Notes: a model not told the origin generated them from the sequence alone. DNA of 64,000 bases from Bacillus sp. UNC438CL73TsuS30 (GCF_000482325.1 NZ_KI535299.1:1-64000), one strand, 5' to 3'. Positions 8,891-17,784 are shown, counted from the stretch's first letter. Numbers and translations are program-made.

Positions 8891-11032
8891 TTACCCTGAA
8901 TACGATCCTCTAACGCTTGCACACCTCGTTTCAAAATCACCCGCTGTAACTGGCTTGCTGAAATAATAGCCTTGGGCCTCTTTACAATGTTGTGATAACA
9001 GGAATGAAACATGGTCTTCCGTTTCGACCCCTTCTGCAATTACCTTTATTTTTAAAAAGTGGGCCATCAAAATAATCGCTTTTACAATCGTTTGGTCATT
9101 TGCATCTGCCGTGGACTCACGGATAAAAGACTGATCTATTTTTAATTTATCAATTGGAAACTTCTTCAAATAGTTTAACGAACTATATCCTGTCCCAAAA
9201 TCATCAATACTAATATTTACCCCAAGATCTTTCAGCGCCAATAAGGTAGAAACGGAATTTTCCACATCCATTGTTATACTCTCGGTAATTTCCAGCTCTA
9301 AAAAATTCGGTTCGAGACCTGTCTCAAATAGAATTTTTTCAACCGTTTCAACTAAATTACTTTGAAAAAATTGCTTAGCAGAAATATTAACCGCTATCGT
9401 GATTGGCGGCAGACCCGCCAGCTGCCATTCCTTGTTTTGTTGACAAGCCGTGCGGAGCGCCCATTCCCCCATCGGGATAATCAGCCCTGATTCTTCCGCA
9501 ACAGGGATAAATTCATTAGGAGAAACGAGCCCCTTTTCAGGATGCTGCCAGCGAATTAAGGCTTCCGCCCCAATGATTTGATTGGTTTCAAGGTTAAATT
9601 GCGGCTGGTATTGCAGGATAAACTCGTTCCTTTCCAATGCTTTACGCAATTTCATTTCTAATTCCAATTCATTCTGGGATTGATTTTTTATTTCCTTTGT
9701 AAAAATAGCAAAGTTGTTCTTGCCCTTGTCTTTTGCGTAATACATGGCTATATCTGCATTTTTAATGATCGAATTAAAATCCTCTCCATGTTCGGGAAAA
9801 ATACTAATCCCTATACTAGGAGTTATTAAAATCTCATGATGATTGATATGAAAAGGATCGGATAACGCAGTAATTACACGTTTTGCCATCAAAACTGCTC
9901 TTTTTTCATTCGTTTCAGGTAAAAGGAAGCAAAATTCATCACCGCCAAACCTGGAAACCATGCCCTTTTCATCTATGCAATTTTTCAGTCTTTCAGCCAC
10001 TTCTGTTAAAAGCTGGTCCCCTACCTCGTGACCCATAAAATCATTGATCGCCTTAAAGCGATCCAAATCTAAAAATAAAATCGCAAAATTTTCATTATGT
10101 TGCTTAGAGGTGTTCAACACTTCCTCAAGTTTTTCTTTAAAATAATGCCTGTTCGGTAAGTCGGTTAATTGATCATGATAAGCCATATACTTGATCATTT
10201 TTTCATTATTTTTTCGCTTTGTAATATCTATAACGGTGCCAATAATGGCATCCTCACCGTTATAATCGATTTTTGAACCATAAGTTTCTAACGTAATACC
10301 TACCCGGTCTTTTCGAAACATACAGAATTGATAGGTGGTTGTTGCTTCTACATTGGTAATCAGTTTATTAATATTTTCCAAAACAGAGAGATAATCCTCA
10401 GAAGCAATTACATCTTCTAAGTTTAAGGATAAAATCTCATCATGATGATAGCCGGTAATTTCACATAACCTTGGGTTCACATATATGATTTTTCCATTTT
10501 GATAAATATAAACCCCTACCAATGAATTCTCTACTAAACTTCGATACTTTGCTTCCGCTTCGATTAGTTTTTTTTGCGCTTTTTTTTGCACAGTAATTTC
10601 TTTAATAATTGCGTAGACACCGGTTATTTTTCCATTTATATAAATTGGAATATTTGTAGCTGCGATATCCCGTTTTTTTCCTTTATGATCAAAAATCTCA
10701 CACTCATACGTAACGGATTTCCCATGAACCGCTTTATTAAAGTTGAGTATCGTTTCTTCTAATTCCTCTGGAACAATAAAAGGAGTAAATGATTTATGGC
10801 GTATATCATCTAGCGAATACCCTAAGGCATCTACCGCTTTATTGGCATTCAAGATTTTCCCCTCTAGATCAAAGGTAATAATGATGTCCGGATTTTGTTC
10901 ATAGAGTGACTTATAATATTGTTCATTCAGCTGCAATGCTTCAGATTGACCTGAAATTTTTCGCTTGAAGGAAGTAATGACTAAGAGAAAAACAGCAATC
11001 GGTATAAGGACAATATAATCAAGGCTGGTCAA
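8891..11032 (-). CDS. Membrane-anchored PAS-PAS-GGDEF-EAL cyclic-di-GMP enzyme
   Basis: A 713-aa protein acting in cyclic-di-GMP turnover. An N-terminal TM helix (about 5-21) is followed by PAS domains (about 38-150 and 160-275), a GGDEF domain (motif RFGGDEF at 361-367) and an EAL domain (EAL at 490-492, then DDFGTGYSS and IAEGVET motifs). Both active-site signatures look intact, so either activity is possible. The position of the inhibitory RxxD site before GGDEF reads DEKG, so product inhibition at that site is probably absent. The start is TTG at 11032, with AGGGGG about nine bases upstream; no in-frame ATG precedes the TM helix. Confidence 0.9.
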   Translation of the reverse strand: MTSLDYIVLIPIAVFLLVITSFKRKISGQSEALQLNEQYYKSLYEQNPDIIITFDLEGKILNANKAVDALGYSLDDIRHKSFTPFIVPEELEETILNFNKAVHGKSVTYECEIFDHKGKKRDIAATNIPIYINGKITGVYAIIKEITVQKKAQKKLIEAEAKYRSLVENSLVGVYIYQNGKIIYVNPRLCEITGYHHDEILSLNLEDVIASEDYLSVLENINKLITNVEATTTYQFCMFRKDRVGITLETYGSKIDYNGEDAIIGTVIDITKRKNNEKMIKYMAYHDQLTDLPNRHYFKEKLEEVLNTSKQHNENFAILFLDLDRFKAINDFMGHEVGDQLLTEVAERLKNCIDEKGMVSRFGGDEFCFLLPETNEKRAVLMAKRVITALSDPFHINHHEILITPSIGISIFPEHGEDFNSIIKNADIAMYYAKDKGKNNFAIFTKEIKNQSQNELELEMKLRKALERNEFILQYQPQFNLETNQIIGAEALIRWQHPEKGLVSPNEFIPVAEESGLIIPMGEWALRTACQQNKEWQLAGLPPITIAVNISAKQFFQSNLVETVEKILFETGLEPNFLELEITESITMDVENSVSTLLALKDLGVNISIDDFGTGYSSLNYLKKFPIDKLKIDQSFIRESTADANDQTIVKAIILMAHFLKIKVIAEGVETEDHVSFLLSQHCKEAQGYYFSKPVTAGDFETRCASVRGSYSG

Positions 11033-11154
11033 AGAGTGTACCCCCTGTAAGGCTTTTCAAAGTTGTCTTTTCATAATTGGATGGGTTGATTCGGAAAGGA
11101 TAGAACAGTTAGTTCAAGTTTTCGTGGAATATACTTATTTACAGAAAGTATACA

Positions 11155-11206
11155 GAAAAAAAAGATACCAGGCACTGACCAAATAATGGATAGAACCTGG
11201 CATCTG
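11155..11206 (-). terminator. Terminator of the MerR/TipAS regulator
   Basis: The minus strand has AGATGCCAGG...CCTGGTATCT, a ten-base stem with one G-T pair and a long loop, followed by a run of T residues. Confidence 0.65.
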
Positions 11207-11211
11207 ATTTT

Positions 11212-11982
11212 CTATTGTTGTGGTTTTATTCCGGTGTAAATTCGAATCGCATCCCTAAGAAATTCTGCAGTCCCCGGCTGTTCCTTATCGTAATAAGCCT
11301 TAAACCGTTCATCATCCACATACATTTGCGCAAGCCCCGCATGCGCCTCTTTGCTGTACTCACTCCAATAATAAGTCAGCCACTGCTGGTGAAGATTTGC
11401 CGCTTTTTGTGCTAATTCACCTGCTGGATCCCCCGTTGCGAACGCCTGGGCCAAAGTTTCCCTAACCCGCTGTTCAAGTGCAGTAACCTCTTGATATTGC
11501 TCCTGCGTCATGTTCTTTACCTTTGCATTGGATTTCTCCACTGCATCGTTCCCATACTTGCTGCGAGCTTCAGCCCCATATTTTTTCTCATTGTCATCTA
11601 TCATCCTTTGCTTAAAGCCTTCAAACTTTTCTTGATCCGACATATCGATTCTCCCTTCCGTTAAAGCGATTGTTTTTTCCACGTTGGCAATTAACACCTC
11701 TAATTGCGCTCTTTTTTCCAGGAGTTTCTCACGATGTTCCCGCAGTGCTAGTGCCCCATCAAAGGATGGTGCGGTAACGATTTTCTTAATATTATCTAAA
11801 CTAACACCAAGCTCACGGTAAAATAGGATCTGCTGCAAACGATCCACTTCTGCCTGCCCGTAGATCCGATATCCTGATGAATTAATTCTTGCCGGCTTAA
11901 GAATTCCAATTTCATCATAATAACGAAGTGTCCTGGTACTAATTCCTGCTAACTTTCCAAGTTTCTGCACTGTGTACTCCAT
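11212..11982 (-). CDS. MerR-family regulator with TipAS ligand-binding domain (Mta-like)
   Basis: A 256-aa transcription activator. Residues 1-70 form a MerR winged helix (GKLAGISTRTLRYYDEIGIL, then SSGYRIYG), residues 75-120 a dimerising coiled coil, and about 130-250 a TipAS-type antibiotic-recognition domain. The architecture is that of Bacillus Mta and Streptomyces TipA, which bind structurally diverse drugs and activate multidrug exporters by untwisting the promoter. The start ATG at 11982 has AGGAGGTGA upstream. No exporter is adjacent in the same direction, so the target may be elsewhere or its own promoter. Confidence 0.9.
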   Translation of the reverse strand: MEYTVQKLGKLAGISTRTLRYYDEIGILKPARINSSGYRIYGQAEVDRLQQILFYRELGVSLDNIKKIVTAPSFDGALALREHREKLLEKRAQLEVLIANVEKTIALTEGRIDMSDQEKFEGFKQRMIDDNEKKYGAEARSKYGNDAVEKSNAKVKNMTQEQYQEVTALEQRVRETLAQAFATGDPAGELAQKAANLHQQWLTYYWSEYSKEAHAGLAQMYVDDERFKAYYDKEQPGTAEFLRDAIRIYTGIKPQQ

Positions 11983-12157
11983 CCGCTCACCTCCTAAATT
12001 AACGATACACCTTTACGCAACGTCAAGGTCAATCCCAATTTTAACAAAGCTGAATTGTTTTTTGATAATTACAATTTTTGTTGATTTCATTGACACTTTC
12101 AGCTTTTTAACGGTAAAATTTGTCCTAATATTTTAAGAGAATTTAATACAACGTGAA

Positions 12158-12291
12158 CTCGTATAATATTGGAGATAGGGTCCAAAAGTTTCTACCAAAC
12201 TGCCGTAAATAGTTTGACTACGAGAGGGAAAGGTTTTTTTGGACCTTATATTTCTCTCTTAGTCAACCTCCAGAATTTCTGGAGGTTTTTT
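12158..12291 (+). promoter_or_regulatory. Purine riboswitch, guanine-type aptamer, with terminator
   Basis: The aptamer runs from 12158 to 12224. P1 is CTCGTA/TACGAG, then TATAAT, P2 TTGGA/TCCAA with loop GATAGGG, J2/3 AAGTTTCTACC, and P3 AAACT/AGTTT with a CCGTAAAT loop. The J3/1 strand reads GACTAC; C at the discriminating position (equivalent to xpt C74) marks guanine/hypoxanthine rather than adenine specificity. A 3' terminator (AACCTCCAGAA...TTCTGGAGGTT, 12265-12287, then T6) precedes ade. The 12216-12229 strand, which includes the P1 3' side, can also pair with 12251-12264. I infer an off-switch, but the exact switching partners need folding. Confidence 0.9.
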
Positions 12292-12319
12292 CAAATCTAA
12301 CTGAGAGGGTCTGAGAACC

Positions 12320-14053
12320 ATGAATAAAACAAGATTAAAAAATAAAATCGCTGCAGCTGGCGGCAAAATCTCCGCTGATCTCGTTATCAAAAATGGAAAA
12401 ATTATCGATGTGTTTAATCAAGAAATCCTTACTGGTGACCTCGCGATCCAAGACGGTATGATTGTCGGATTTGGCGCTTTTGAAGGAAAAGAAGTGATTG
12501 ATGCCAAAAAGCGCTTCGTTTGTCCGGGATTCATTGATGCCCATGTTCATATCGAGTCATCGATGGTCACACCAACAGAATTCGCAAAAGCCGTTCTTCC
12601 CCATGGGATTACAACAGTCATCGCGGACCCTCACGAAATCGCCAATGTTTCAGGCGCCCCAGGGATACAGTTTATGTTAGATGATTCAGACCATCTTCCT
12701 CTAGATGTAAAAATCATGCTGCCCTCCTGCGTTCCAGCAACGCCGTTTGAAAATAGTGGTGCAAGGCTGTTGGCTGATGACTTAAAAGATTTTTACCAGC
12801 ACGATCGTGTCCTTGGACTGGCTGAAGTAATGGATTATCCATCCTTACAAAATGCCGATGATCATATTATCGACAAAATCCTACTAACAGATGAACACAA
12901 CCGTCCAATTGACGGGCATTTAGCCGGACTGGATACAACTGCAATTAATATCTACCGCACTGCAGGCATTCGCACTGACCATGAATGCACAACAGCTGCA
13001 GAGGCATTAGATCGTGTTCGTCGCGGGATGTATGTGATGATTCGTGAGGGGTCTGCGGCTAAAAACCTTACCGCCCTTATTCCTGCTGTAAACCCAAATA
13101 ATGCGCGCCGTTTCTTGTTTTGTACAGATGATAAGCATTTGGATGAAATTGTCGACGAAGGCACCATTGACCAAAATGTCCGTTTGGCCATTCGCGCGGG
13201 ACTGCCCCCGCTATTGGCCATTCAAATTGCTACTTTAAATGCCGCGGAATGCTTTGGACTTCACCAAAAAGGGGCGCTTGCACCCGGATATAAGGCAGAC
13301 TTTATCTTAGTAGACGATCTGGAAACGATGAGGATTTCAGAGGTTTACGTTTCGGGCAAACTAACTGCAAAGGATGGAAAGTATGTTGGAGAACCCCTCC
13401 GGGCTAACGTACCAGGAGAACATTTGACCCAAACGGTGCACATCCCTAACATTCTGGAAAAAGATTTGCAGATTCCAATCGGTGAAACGGAATGCGCAAA
13501 TGTAATTGGAATCATCCCGAATAGCATTGTGACGAAAAAGCTTGAAGAAACAGTTCAAACATCAGAAGGATTCTTCGTCCCATCCCTTGAACAGGACCAA
13601 TTAAAGCTCGCCGTTCTTGAACGTCACAAAAACACCGGAAATATTGGACTAGGCATTGTTAAAGGGTTCGGCTTTACACATGGTGCCATCGCGACCACAA
13701 TTGCGCATGATTCCCATAATATCGTTGCAGCAGGCACCAATGATAAGGATTTATTAGCAGCGATTCAAGCAATCAAGGAATTAAATGGCGGCTGTGTAGT
13801 GTTGAAAGATGGAGAAATTTTAGCAGCTCTGTCTCTTCCGATTGGAGGTTTAATGTCGGATCAAAGCTTTCTGACCATTCACCAAGAATTGAAACAAATC
13901 AATGCAGCGCTTGTGCAAATTGGTTTTACCGGCAATTTTAATCCGTTTTTGACCTTGTCCTTTTTAACCCTTCCAGTGATTCCTGAACTAAAACTAACTG
14001 ATTTGGGACTTTTTGATGTTGGAACGTTTCGGCATATCGAAGTAGGAATCTAA
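12320..14053 (+). CDS. ade: Adenine deaminase
   Basis: A 577-aa amidohydrolase-superfamily enzyme converting adenine to hypoxanthine and ammonia in purine salvage. The metal site is visible as GFIDAHVHIESS (about 71-82), followed by HGITTVIADPHEIANV and DGHLAG. The C-terminal region carries HDSHNIVAAG and FTHGAIATTIAHD, typical of AdeC rather than of adenosine deaminases. Length matches the family. The start ATG at 12320 follows GAGAGGG at about ten bases. Expression should be controlled by the purine riboswitch in its leader. The gene is followed by a bidirectional hairpin. Confidence 0.95.
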   Translation: MNKTRLKNKIAAAGGKISADLVIKNGKIIDVFNQEILTGDLAIQDGMIVGFGAFEGKEVIDAKKRFVCPGFIDAHVHIESSMVTPTEFAKAVLPHGITTVIADPHEIANVSGAPGIQFMLDDSDHLPLDVKIMLPSCVPATPFENSGARLLADDLKDFYQHDRVLGLAEVMDYPSLQNADDHIIDKILLTDEHNRPIDGHLAGLDTTAINIYRTAGIRTDHECTTAAEALDRVRRGMYVMIREGSAAKNLTALIPAVNPNNARRFLFCTDDKHLDEIVDEGTIDQNVRLAIRAGLPPLLAIQIATLNAAECFGLHQKGALAPGYKADFILVDDLETMRISEVYVSGKLTAKDGKYVGEPLRANVPGEHLTQTVHIPNILEKDLQIPIGETECANVIGIIPNSIVTKKLEETVQTSEGFFVPSLEQDQLKLAVLERHKNTGNIGLGIVKGFGFTHGAIATTIAHDSHNIVAAGTNDKDLLAAIQAIKELNGGCVVLKDGEILAALSLPIGGLMSDQSFLTIHQELKQINAALVQIGFTGNFNPFLTLSFLTLPVIPELKLTDLGLFDVGTFRHIEVGI

Positions 14054-14054
14054 T

Positions 14055-14090
14055 AAAAGACCTGTACATTCACGATGTACAGGTCTTTTA
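14055..14090. terminator. Bidirectional terminator between ade and proline dehydrogenase
   Basis: AAAAGACCTGTACAT...ATGTACAGGTCTTTT is a perfect 15-bp stem with a five-base loop, between convergent genes. Confidence 0.9.
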
Positions 14091-14094
14091 TCAA

Positions 14095-15078
14095 TTATTT
14101 ACGTTTTTTCTTACCGTTTTTAGTCATTCTGCCTAAAACGAAAGCACTAGCTGCCAACCCAATCATGGTGTTGGTTTTCTTATTAAATACTTGTTTTGCC
14201 ACAAGATTTAAGTTTTGCGGTCTTTCCGCTAAACGGCGCATGAAATAGCCATACCAGTCATTTCCGAATGGAACATACGTACAGAAGTTGTAGCCTTCGC
14301 TTGCTAATTTTAATTGAAGGTCTTTTCTGAAACCGTACAGCATTTGGAATTCAAATTTATCATTTGGAATATCGTTCTTTTTCACAAATTCCTTCACATG
14401 GTTAATGACATGGTGGTCATGTGTCGCAATCGAAGTGAATTTACCATTTAATAAATGCCATTCAATAAGTTTGATAAAATTGTTATCGATATCTTTTTTA
14501 TCTTGGTATGCGTATTCTTCCGGCTCTTTATAAGCACCTTTTACGATACGCAGACGGTAGTTTTTATATTTTTCAAGGTTTTCCTGTGCATTATAGAAAT
14601 AAGCTTGGATAACCGTTCCAACATTATCATATTCTCTTGAAAGCTCATCTAATAGATCAAACGAAGGCTGTAAGTGGCCGTAATCTTCCATATCAAAGTT
14701 AATGAAGATTCCATATTCATTTGCTCTGTGTACGATTTCCCGCAAATTGTTTAAGCAGAAATCATATTCAATGTCTAACCCAAGTTGTGTCGGCTTTAAA
14801 GAAATGTGAGCATCTACTTTATTCTCATGAATTGCTTCAATCACTTGAAGAATTTGATCTTTCGCTTCGGTAGCTTCCTCTTTTTTGAAGACGAACTCCC
14901 CTAAGTTGTCAACCGTACATGAAATTCCTTGGGCATTTAATTCTTTAATGCTTTTGATTACTTCTGGAATATTGGTACCCGCAACAACACTTTGAGCACC
15001 CATTTTTAGGCCATACTTTTTAGCAGCACTATTCAAAAATTGATTTTGCGATAAGCCGATAAAAAAGTCTCTTAACAT
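14095..15078 (-). CDS. Proline dehydrogenase (PutB/FadM-like)
   Basis: A 327-aa FAD-dependent monofunctional proline dehydrogenase, oxidising L-proline to pyrroline-5-carboxylate and passing electrons to the membrane. Family blocks seen are SLKPTQLGLD, NFDMEDYG, RIVKGAYKEPEEYAYQDK, ATHDHHVI, FQMLYGFRKDLQ and YVPFGNDWYGYFMRRLAERPQN. The pyrroline-5-carboxylate dehydrogenase half is not fused and is not adjacent. The start ATG at 15078 has AAGGGG upstream. An extended -10 promoter (TGCTATAAT, 15108-15113) precedes it, with a perfect inverted repeat further upstream. Confidence 0.92.
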   Translation of the reverse strand: MLRDFFIGLSQNQFLNSAAKKYGLKMGAQSVVAGTNIPEVIKSIKELNAQGISCTVDNLGEFVFKKEEATEAKDQILQVIEAIHENKVDAHISLKPTQLGLDIEYDFCLNNLREIVHRANEYGIFINFDMEDYGHLQPSFDLLDELSREYDNVGTVIQAYFYNAQENLEKYKNYRLRIVKGAYKEPEEYAYQDKKDIDNNFIKLIEWHLLNGKFTSIATHDHHVINHVKEFVKKNDIPNDKFEFQMLYGFRKDLQLKLASEGYNFCTYVPFGNDWYGYFMRRLAERPQNLNLVAKQVFNKKTNTMIGLAASAFVLGRMTKNGKKKRK

Positions 15079-15131
15079 AGCAATTACCCCTTGCTCTTTT
15101 TGATTTAATTATAGCATGTTTTTTTAATCAT

Positions 15132-15161
15132 AATTATTTTACAAATTTTCGTAAAATAATT
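15132..15161. promoter_or_regulatory. Perfect inverted repeat upstream of proline dehydrogenase
   Basis: AATTATTTTAC, eight bases, then GTAAAATAATT. The repeat lies just upstream of the extended -10 (15108-15113) of the proline dehydrogenase gene and overlaps the -35 zone, a usual place for an operator. The regulator is unknown. The rest of 15162-15283 is AT-rich with nothing recognisable. Confidence 0.5.
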
Positions 15162-15283
15162 TTTTATTGCATATTGGTAGCGTTTTAGTTTTTTAGCGTA
15201 TCAAACATACTTATCTTAATACATAAAAATTCGAACATCAACCTGCAATTAAACAAAAAGAATTTTCAAATAATTATTATTCC

Positions 15284-15326
15284 TGAAAAATAAGAACAGG
15301 CACTTCAAATAGGAATAGAAGTACCT
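15284..15326 (-). terminator. Terminator of cotH
   Basis: On the minus strand AGGTACTTC...GAAGTGCCT (nine pairs, one G-T), overlapping the cotH stop codon and followed by TTCTTATTTTT. Confidence 0.65.
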
Positions 15327-16416
15327 AATCAAACATCGTTACTTTCTTTTTCAAATAGTTTCTTCTTTCTTCGATATATAAGGTGACGATGGCTAATTCT
15401 TGATCAAATTGTTCGATTTGTTGCTTTTTATAGGGGTCATGTATGACAGAGGGACGAATCGAATGAAGGAGTTGCTCCACTCTTGGGGCCATAAATTCAA
15501 CCGTGAATTGATGATTCATAATGTCCTCGAGCAGCCTGTGATACTGGCTGCGAAAGCTGTTTTCATTTAGGATTCGGGCGGTTAATGTATTGAAGCCATC
15601 AAAGGGAACATAGTTCGCTTCCATTCGCTTTCCATTCACATCTCTTCCCCAGGTTGCGTCATAATCCCATGGAATGACCTCAAACAAACCAGTAGCTCCA
15701 TTGCGGTAGAGTGCATAATTATGAACAAACCCGTCGTAGTTCGATGTGAACACCACTCCTGCGACCCAGCGAAGATATTTTTCTACATTTAAATATCTTG
15801 GGATTTCTTTTTCAAATTCAGCCTTTGGAAGTGTATTAATTTTATAAATAAATTCCTGTAAATGGAGATCGTCTTTAGAACTTCCCCATTGTCGTTCATA
15901 TCCTAATTTCAACGATTTTTTCGTTTCCTTATCTAAATCACTCATGAGTGAAAAATTTGCATCGCCATCCACCGCATAAAATATGGAACCATTTGGCAGA
16001 CCCCTTCGTTTGATAAAATTTTCATCAACCGACTCAATTTCCAAATAAACGCCTTCCGCTTTTCCGTTTATCGTTAGAAAGACATGGCGGGACTGGGGTG
16101 CAAGACAGCCGATTTCTCTAAAAAAATCAAAGGACAATTTGTTGCGAATGAAGGAAGGGTCTTTAAATTCAGCGTTAAGATGAACCAATGAGGATCCTTT
16201 AAAATTCTTGGGTTTATAATAGGCAATTTGATAAGACTTTTTTTCAAAATCACGAATATGTGATCCCCTGTAGCTGAGATCAATTTCGAGTTTCTTCCCT
16301 TCGATCGCAAGCTGGGCCGGGACTGGATCGTCAATCCAGATATCCCTTTTTAGTTCCCGTAAGTCAATTGGGTTAATAAAAATTTTATATTGAGGTAATT
16401 TGAAAGTCTCGTCCAT
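15325..16416 (-). CDS. cotH: CotH-family spore coat protein kinase
   Basis: A 363-aa protein of the CotH family, atypical protein kinases that phosphorylate spore coat proteins (CotB and CotG in B. subtilis) and organise the outer coat. Conserved blocks seen are LSYRGSHIRDFEKKSY (nucleotide-binding region), LNAEFKDPSFIRNKLSFD, GVYLEIESVDENFIKRR, NYDGFVHNYALYR and the metal-binding VIPWDYDATWGRD. The start ATG at 16416 follows AGGGAGGGG. It is divergently arranged with a small Arg/Ser/Thr-rich gene, paralleling the cotH-cotG layout of B. subtilis. No sporulation promoter could be assigned with confidence. Confidence 0.9.
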   Translation of the reverse strand: MDETFKLPQYKIFINPIDLRELKRDIWIDDPVPAQLAIEGKKLEIDLSYRGSHIRDFEKKSYQIAYYKPKNFKGSSLVHLNAEFKDPSFIRNKLSFDFFREIGCLAPQSRHVFLTINGKAEGVYLEIESVDENFIKRRGLPNGSIFYAVDGDANFSLMSDLDKETKKSLKLGYERQWGSSKDDLHLQEFIYKINTLPKAEFEKEIPRYLNVEKYLRWVAGVVFTSNYDGFVHNYALYRNGATGLFEVIPWDYDATWGRDVNGKRMEANYVPFDGFNTLTARILNENSFRSQYHRLLEDIMNHQFTVEFMAPRVEQLLHSIRPSVIHDPYKKQQIEQFDQELAIVTLYIEERRNYLKKKVTMFD

Positions 16417-16603
16417 GATTTCCCCTCCCTAGTTTATTCGTATTCAGGAAAAATTTTTAGGTCACCAGCGGACAACAATTTACGAATGATTGGGCGAATG
16501 CCCCAAACAAGTACGAGCCGATTTACGTAACTTGATAAAAGAAGAGAGAGGTTATGACTTTTTCGTTTTAAATCCCTCTTTCGTGAAATAAGGAGGTGCA
16601 ATT

Positions 16604-16924
16604 ATGAACGAATATTCATCAGAAGATATTCAGAGAGCAGCAGAGGAAGTACAAAGAGGCGGATTTGGTGATTTCATGTTCAGAGATCCAGGATTTGGCC
16701 GTACATCACGGAGACAAACTTCTTCAAGACGAAACACTTCTAGGAAGCGGACAACAACCAGAAGAAAAACTTCAAGAAAAGTAACTTCTAGAAGAAATAC
16801 AACCAGACGCCACAACCATTGCGCACACCCATCCAACTGGAGAACCATGGTTCGGGGCAACCAAGAAATCAGTACCTGCTGGGATGACGGCAACATGTGG
16901 GAACTAAGAATCCGAAATCTGTAA
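16604..16924 (+). CDS. Arg/Ser/Thr-rich small protein, candidate CotH substrate
   Basis: A 106-aa very basic protein. Residues 1-30 are acidic and Gly/Phe-rich (ending in DPGFGR). Residues 33-69 are a low-complexity run of about seven repeats of the form (S/T)-(S/T)-R-(R/K)-x. Residues 70-106 have two Cys, four Trp/His-rich positions and no repeats. The ORF has a textbook AAGGAGGTG seven bases before ATG, so it is almost surely translated. It faces cotH divergently as cotG does in B. subtilis, and its Ser/Thr-basic repeats resemble CotG in composition though not in sequence. The spore-coat role is inferred from context. Confidence 0.65.
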   Translation: MNEYSSEDIQRAAEEVQRGGFGDFMFRDPGFGRTSRRQTSSRRNTSRKRTTTRRKTSRKVTSRRNTTRRHNHCAHPSNWRTMVRGNQEISTCWDDGNMWELRIRNL

Positions 16925-17047
16925 CGCAGTGACATAACGCAGTGACAGGCACCGCCCGTGGACTTTTGCACTATTTTGTCCGTCCTGGGTGGACAGTCCA
17001 AATAGAAAACAAGGCACCTGCCCCAATCGGGCGGTGCCTGTTGTTTT
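16922..17047. repeat. Palindromic intergenic element with terminator
   Basis: A perfect 13-bp inverted repeat, CAGGCACCGCCCG (16946-16958) and CGGGCGGTGCCTG (17028-17040), encloses GGAC/GTCC sub-palindromes. It is preceded by a direct repeat of AACGCAGTGACA. The right arm can also pair locally with AGGCACCTGCCCC (17012-17024) to make a terminator for either flanking gene, with T and A runs around it. It resembles the dispersed REP-like units of bacilli, but copy number cannot be judged here. Confidence 0.6.
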
Positions 17048-17052
17048 TTTGG

Positions 17053-17784
17053 TTATTTTTTTTCTGGGATTCCGCAGCTGCCATCTGTGCAGGCTGCATC
17101 TGCTGCGTTTTCGGTTGAAAGATCCTTTAGCACGACTGGTGCCGCGGATTCTTCTTGCCATACTTGCTGAAGTGCACCTGAGAAGGTTGCGATCGGTTGT
17201 GCTCCAGAAATCGCGTATTTTTGGTTAATAACAAAATACGGTACCCCGCTGATGCCGTATTGCTGGGCAATCGATTCATCAATGCGGACATCATTGGCGT
17301 AAGACGTTTGGTCTTGAAGTACATTTAATGTCTCTTGACGGTCTAAGCCTGCTGCTGCAGCAATATCCGCCAAGGTTTCGTAATCACCGATATTCTTTCC
17401 TTCTGTAAAGTAAGCATGGAGTAGCTTTTCCGTAACCTCGGTTTCTTTTCCATGTTCTTTGGCAAATTTGGCGAGACGATGAGCGTCAAAGGTGTTCGTT
17501 GGTTTCATGGCATCAAAATCATACTTTAAGCCGACGTTAGCAGCCTGCTGCCCGACTCCTTGATTCGCTTGCTTTGCCTGTTCAAGACTCATGCGGTATT
17601 TGCCAGCGAGTACTTCATGAATGGATTCACCACTGTATTTTGGCGAGTTTGGATCAAGTTCAAAGCTTTTAAATTCAACCTCTACCTGGTCCCGATTCGG
17701 GAAATGTGCCAACGCCTCCTCTAGGTGGCGTTTTCCTATATAACAAAATGGACAAACAAAATCTGACCATACCTCTATTTTCAT
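17053..17784 (-). CDS. DsbA-family (FrnE-like) thiol oxidoreductase
   Basis: A 243-aa cytoplasmic thioredoxin-fold protein of the DsbA/FrnE (2-hydroxychromene-2-carboxylate isomerase-like) family. The active site is WSDFVCPFCYIGK (C11, C14), followed by the all-helical insert and the cis-proline motif GISGVPYFVIN. A Cys-containing tail (ACTDGSCGI) may add redox or metal function. No signal peptide is present. The start ATG at 17784 has GAGGTG five bases upstream; the reading frame extends 25 codons further but without a ribosome binding site. The substrate is unknown. Confidence 0.87.
   Translation of the reverse strand: MKIEVWSDFVCPFCYIGKRHLEEALAHFPNRDQVEVEFKSFELDPNSPKYSGESIHEVLAGKYRMSLEQAKQANQGVGQQAANVGLKYDFDAMKPTNTFDAHRLAKFAKEHGKETEVTEKLLHAYFTEGKNIGDYETLADIAAAAGLDRQETLNVLQDQTSYANDVRIDESIAQQYGISGVPYFVINQKYAISGAQPIATFSGALQQVWQEESAAPVVLKDLSTENAADAACTDGSCGIPEKK

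Noticed and set aside
8824..9039. 71-aa minus-strand ORF overlapping the end of the GGDEF-EAL gene, possibly a frameshifted C-terminus
   Set aside because: All EAL catalytic motifs are already in the main frame and the last 15 residues of such proteins vary. No need to assume a frameshift.
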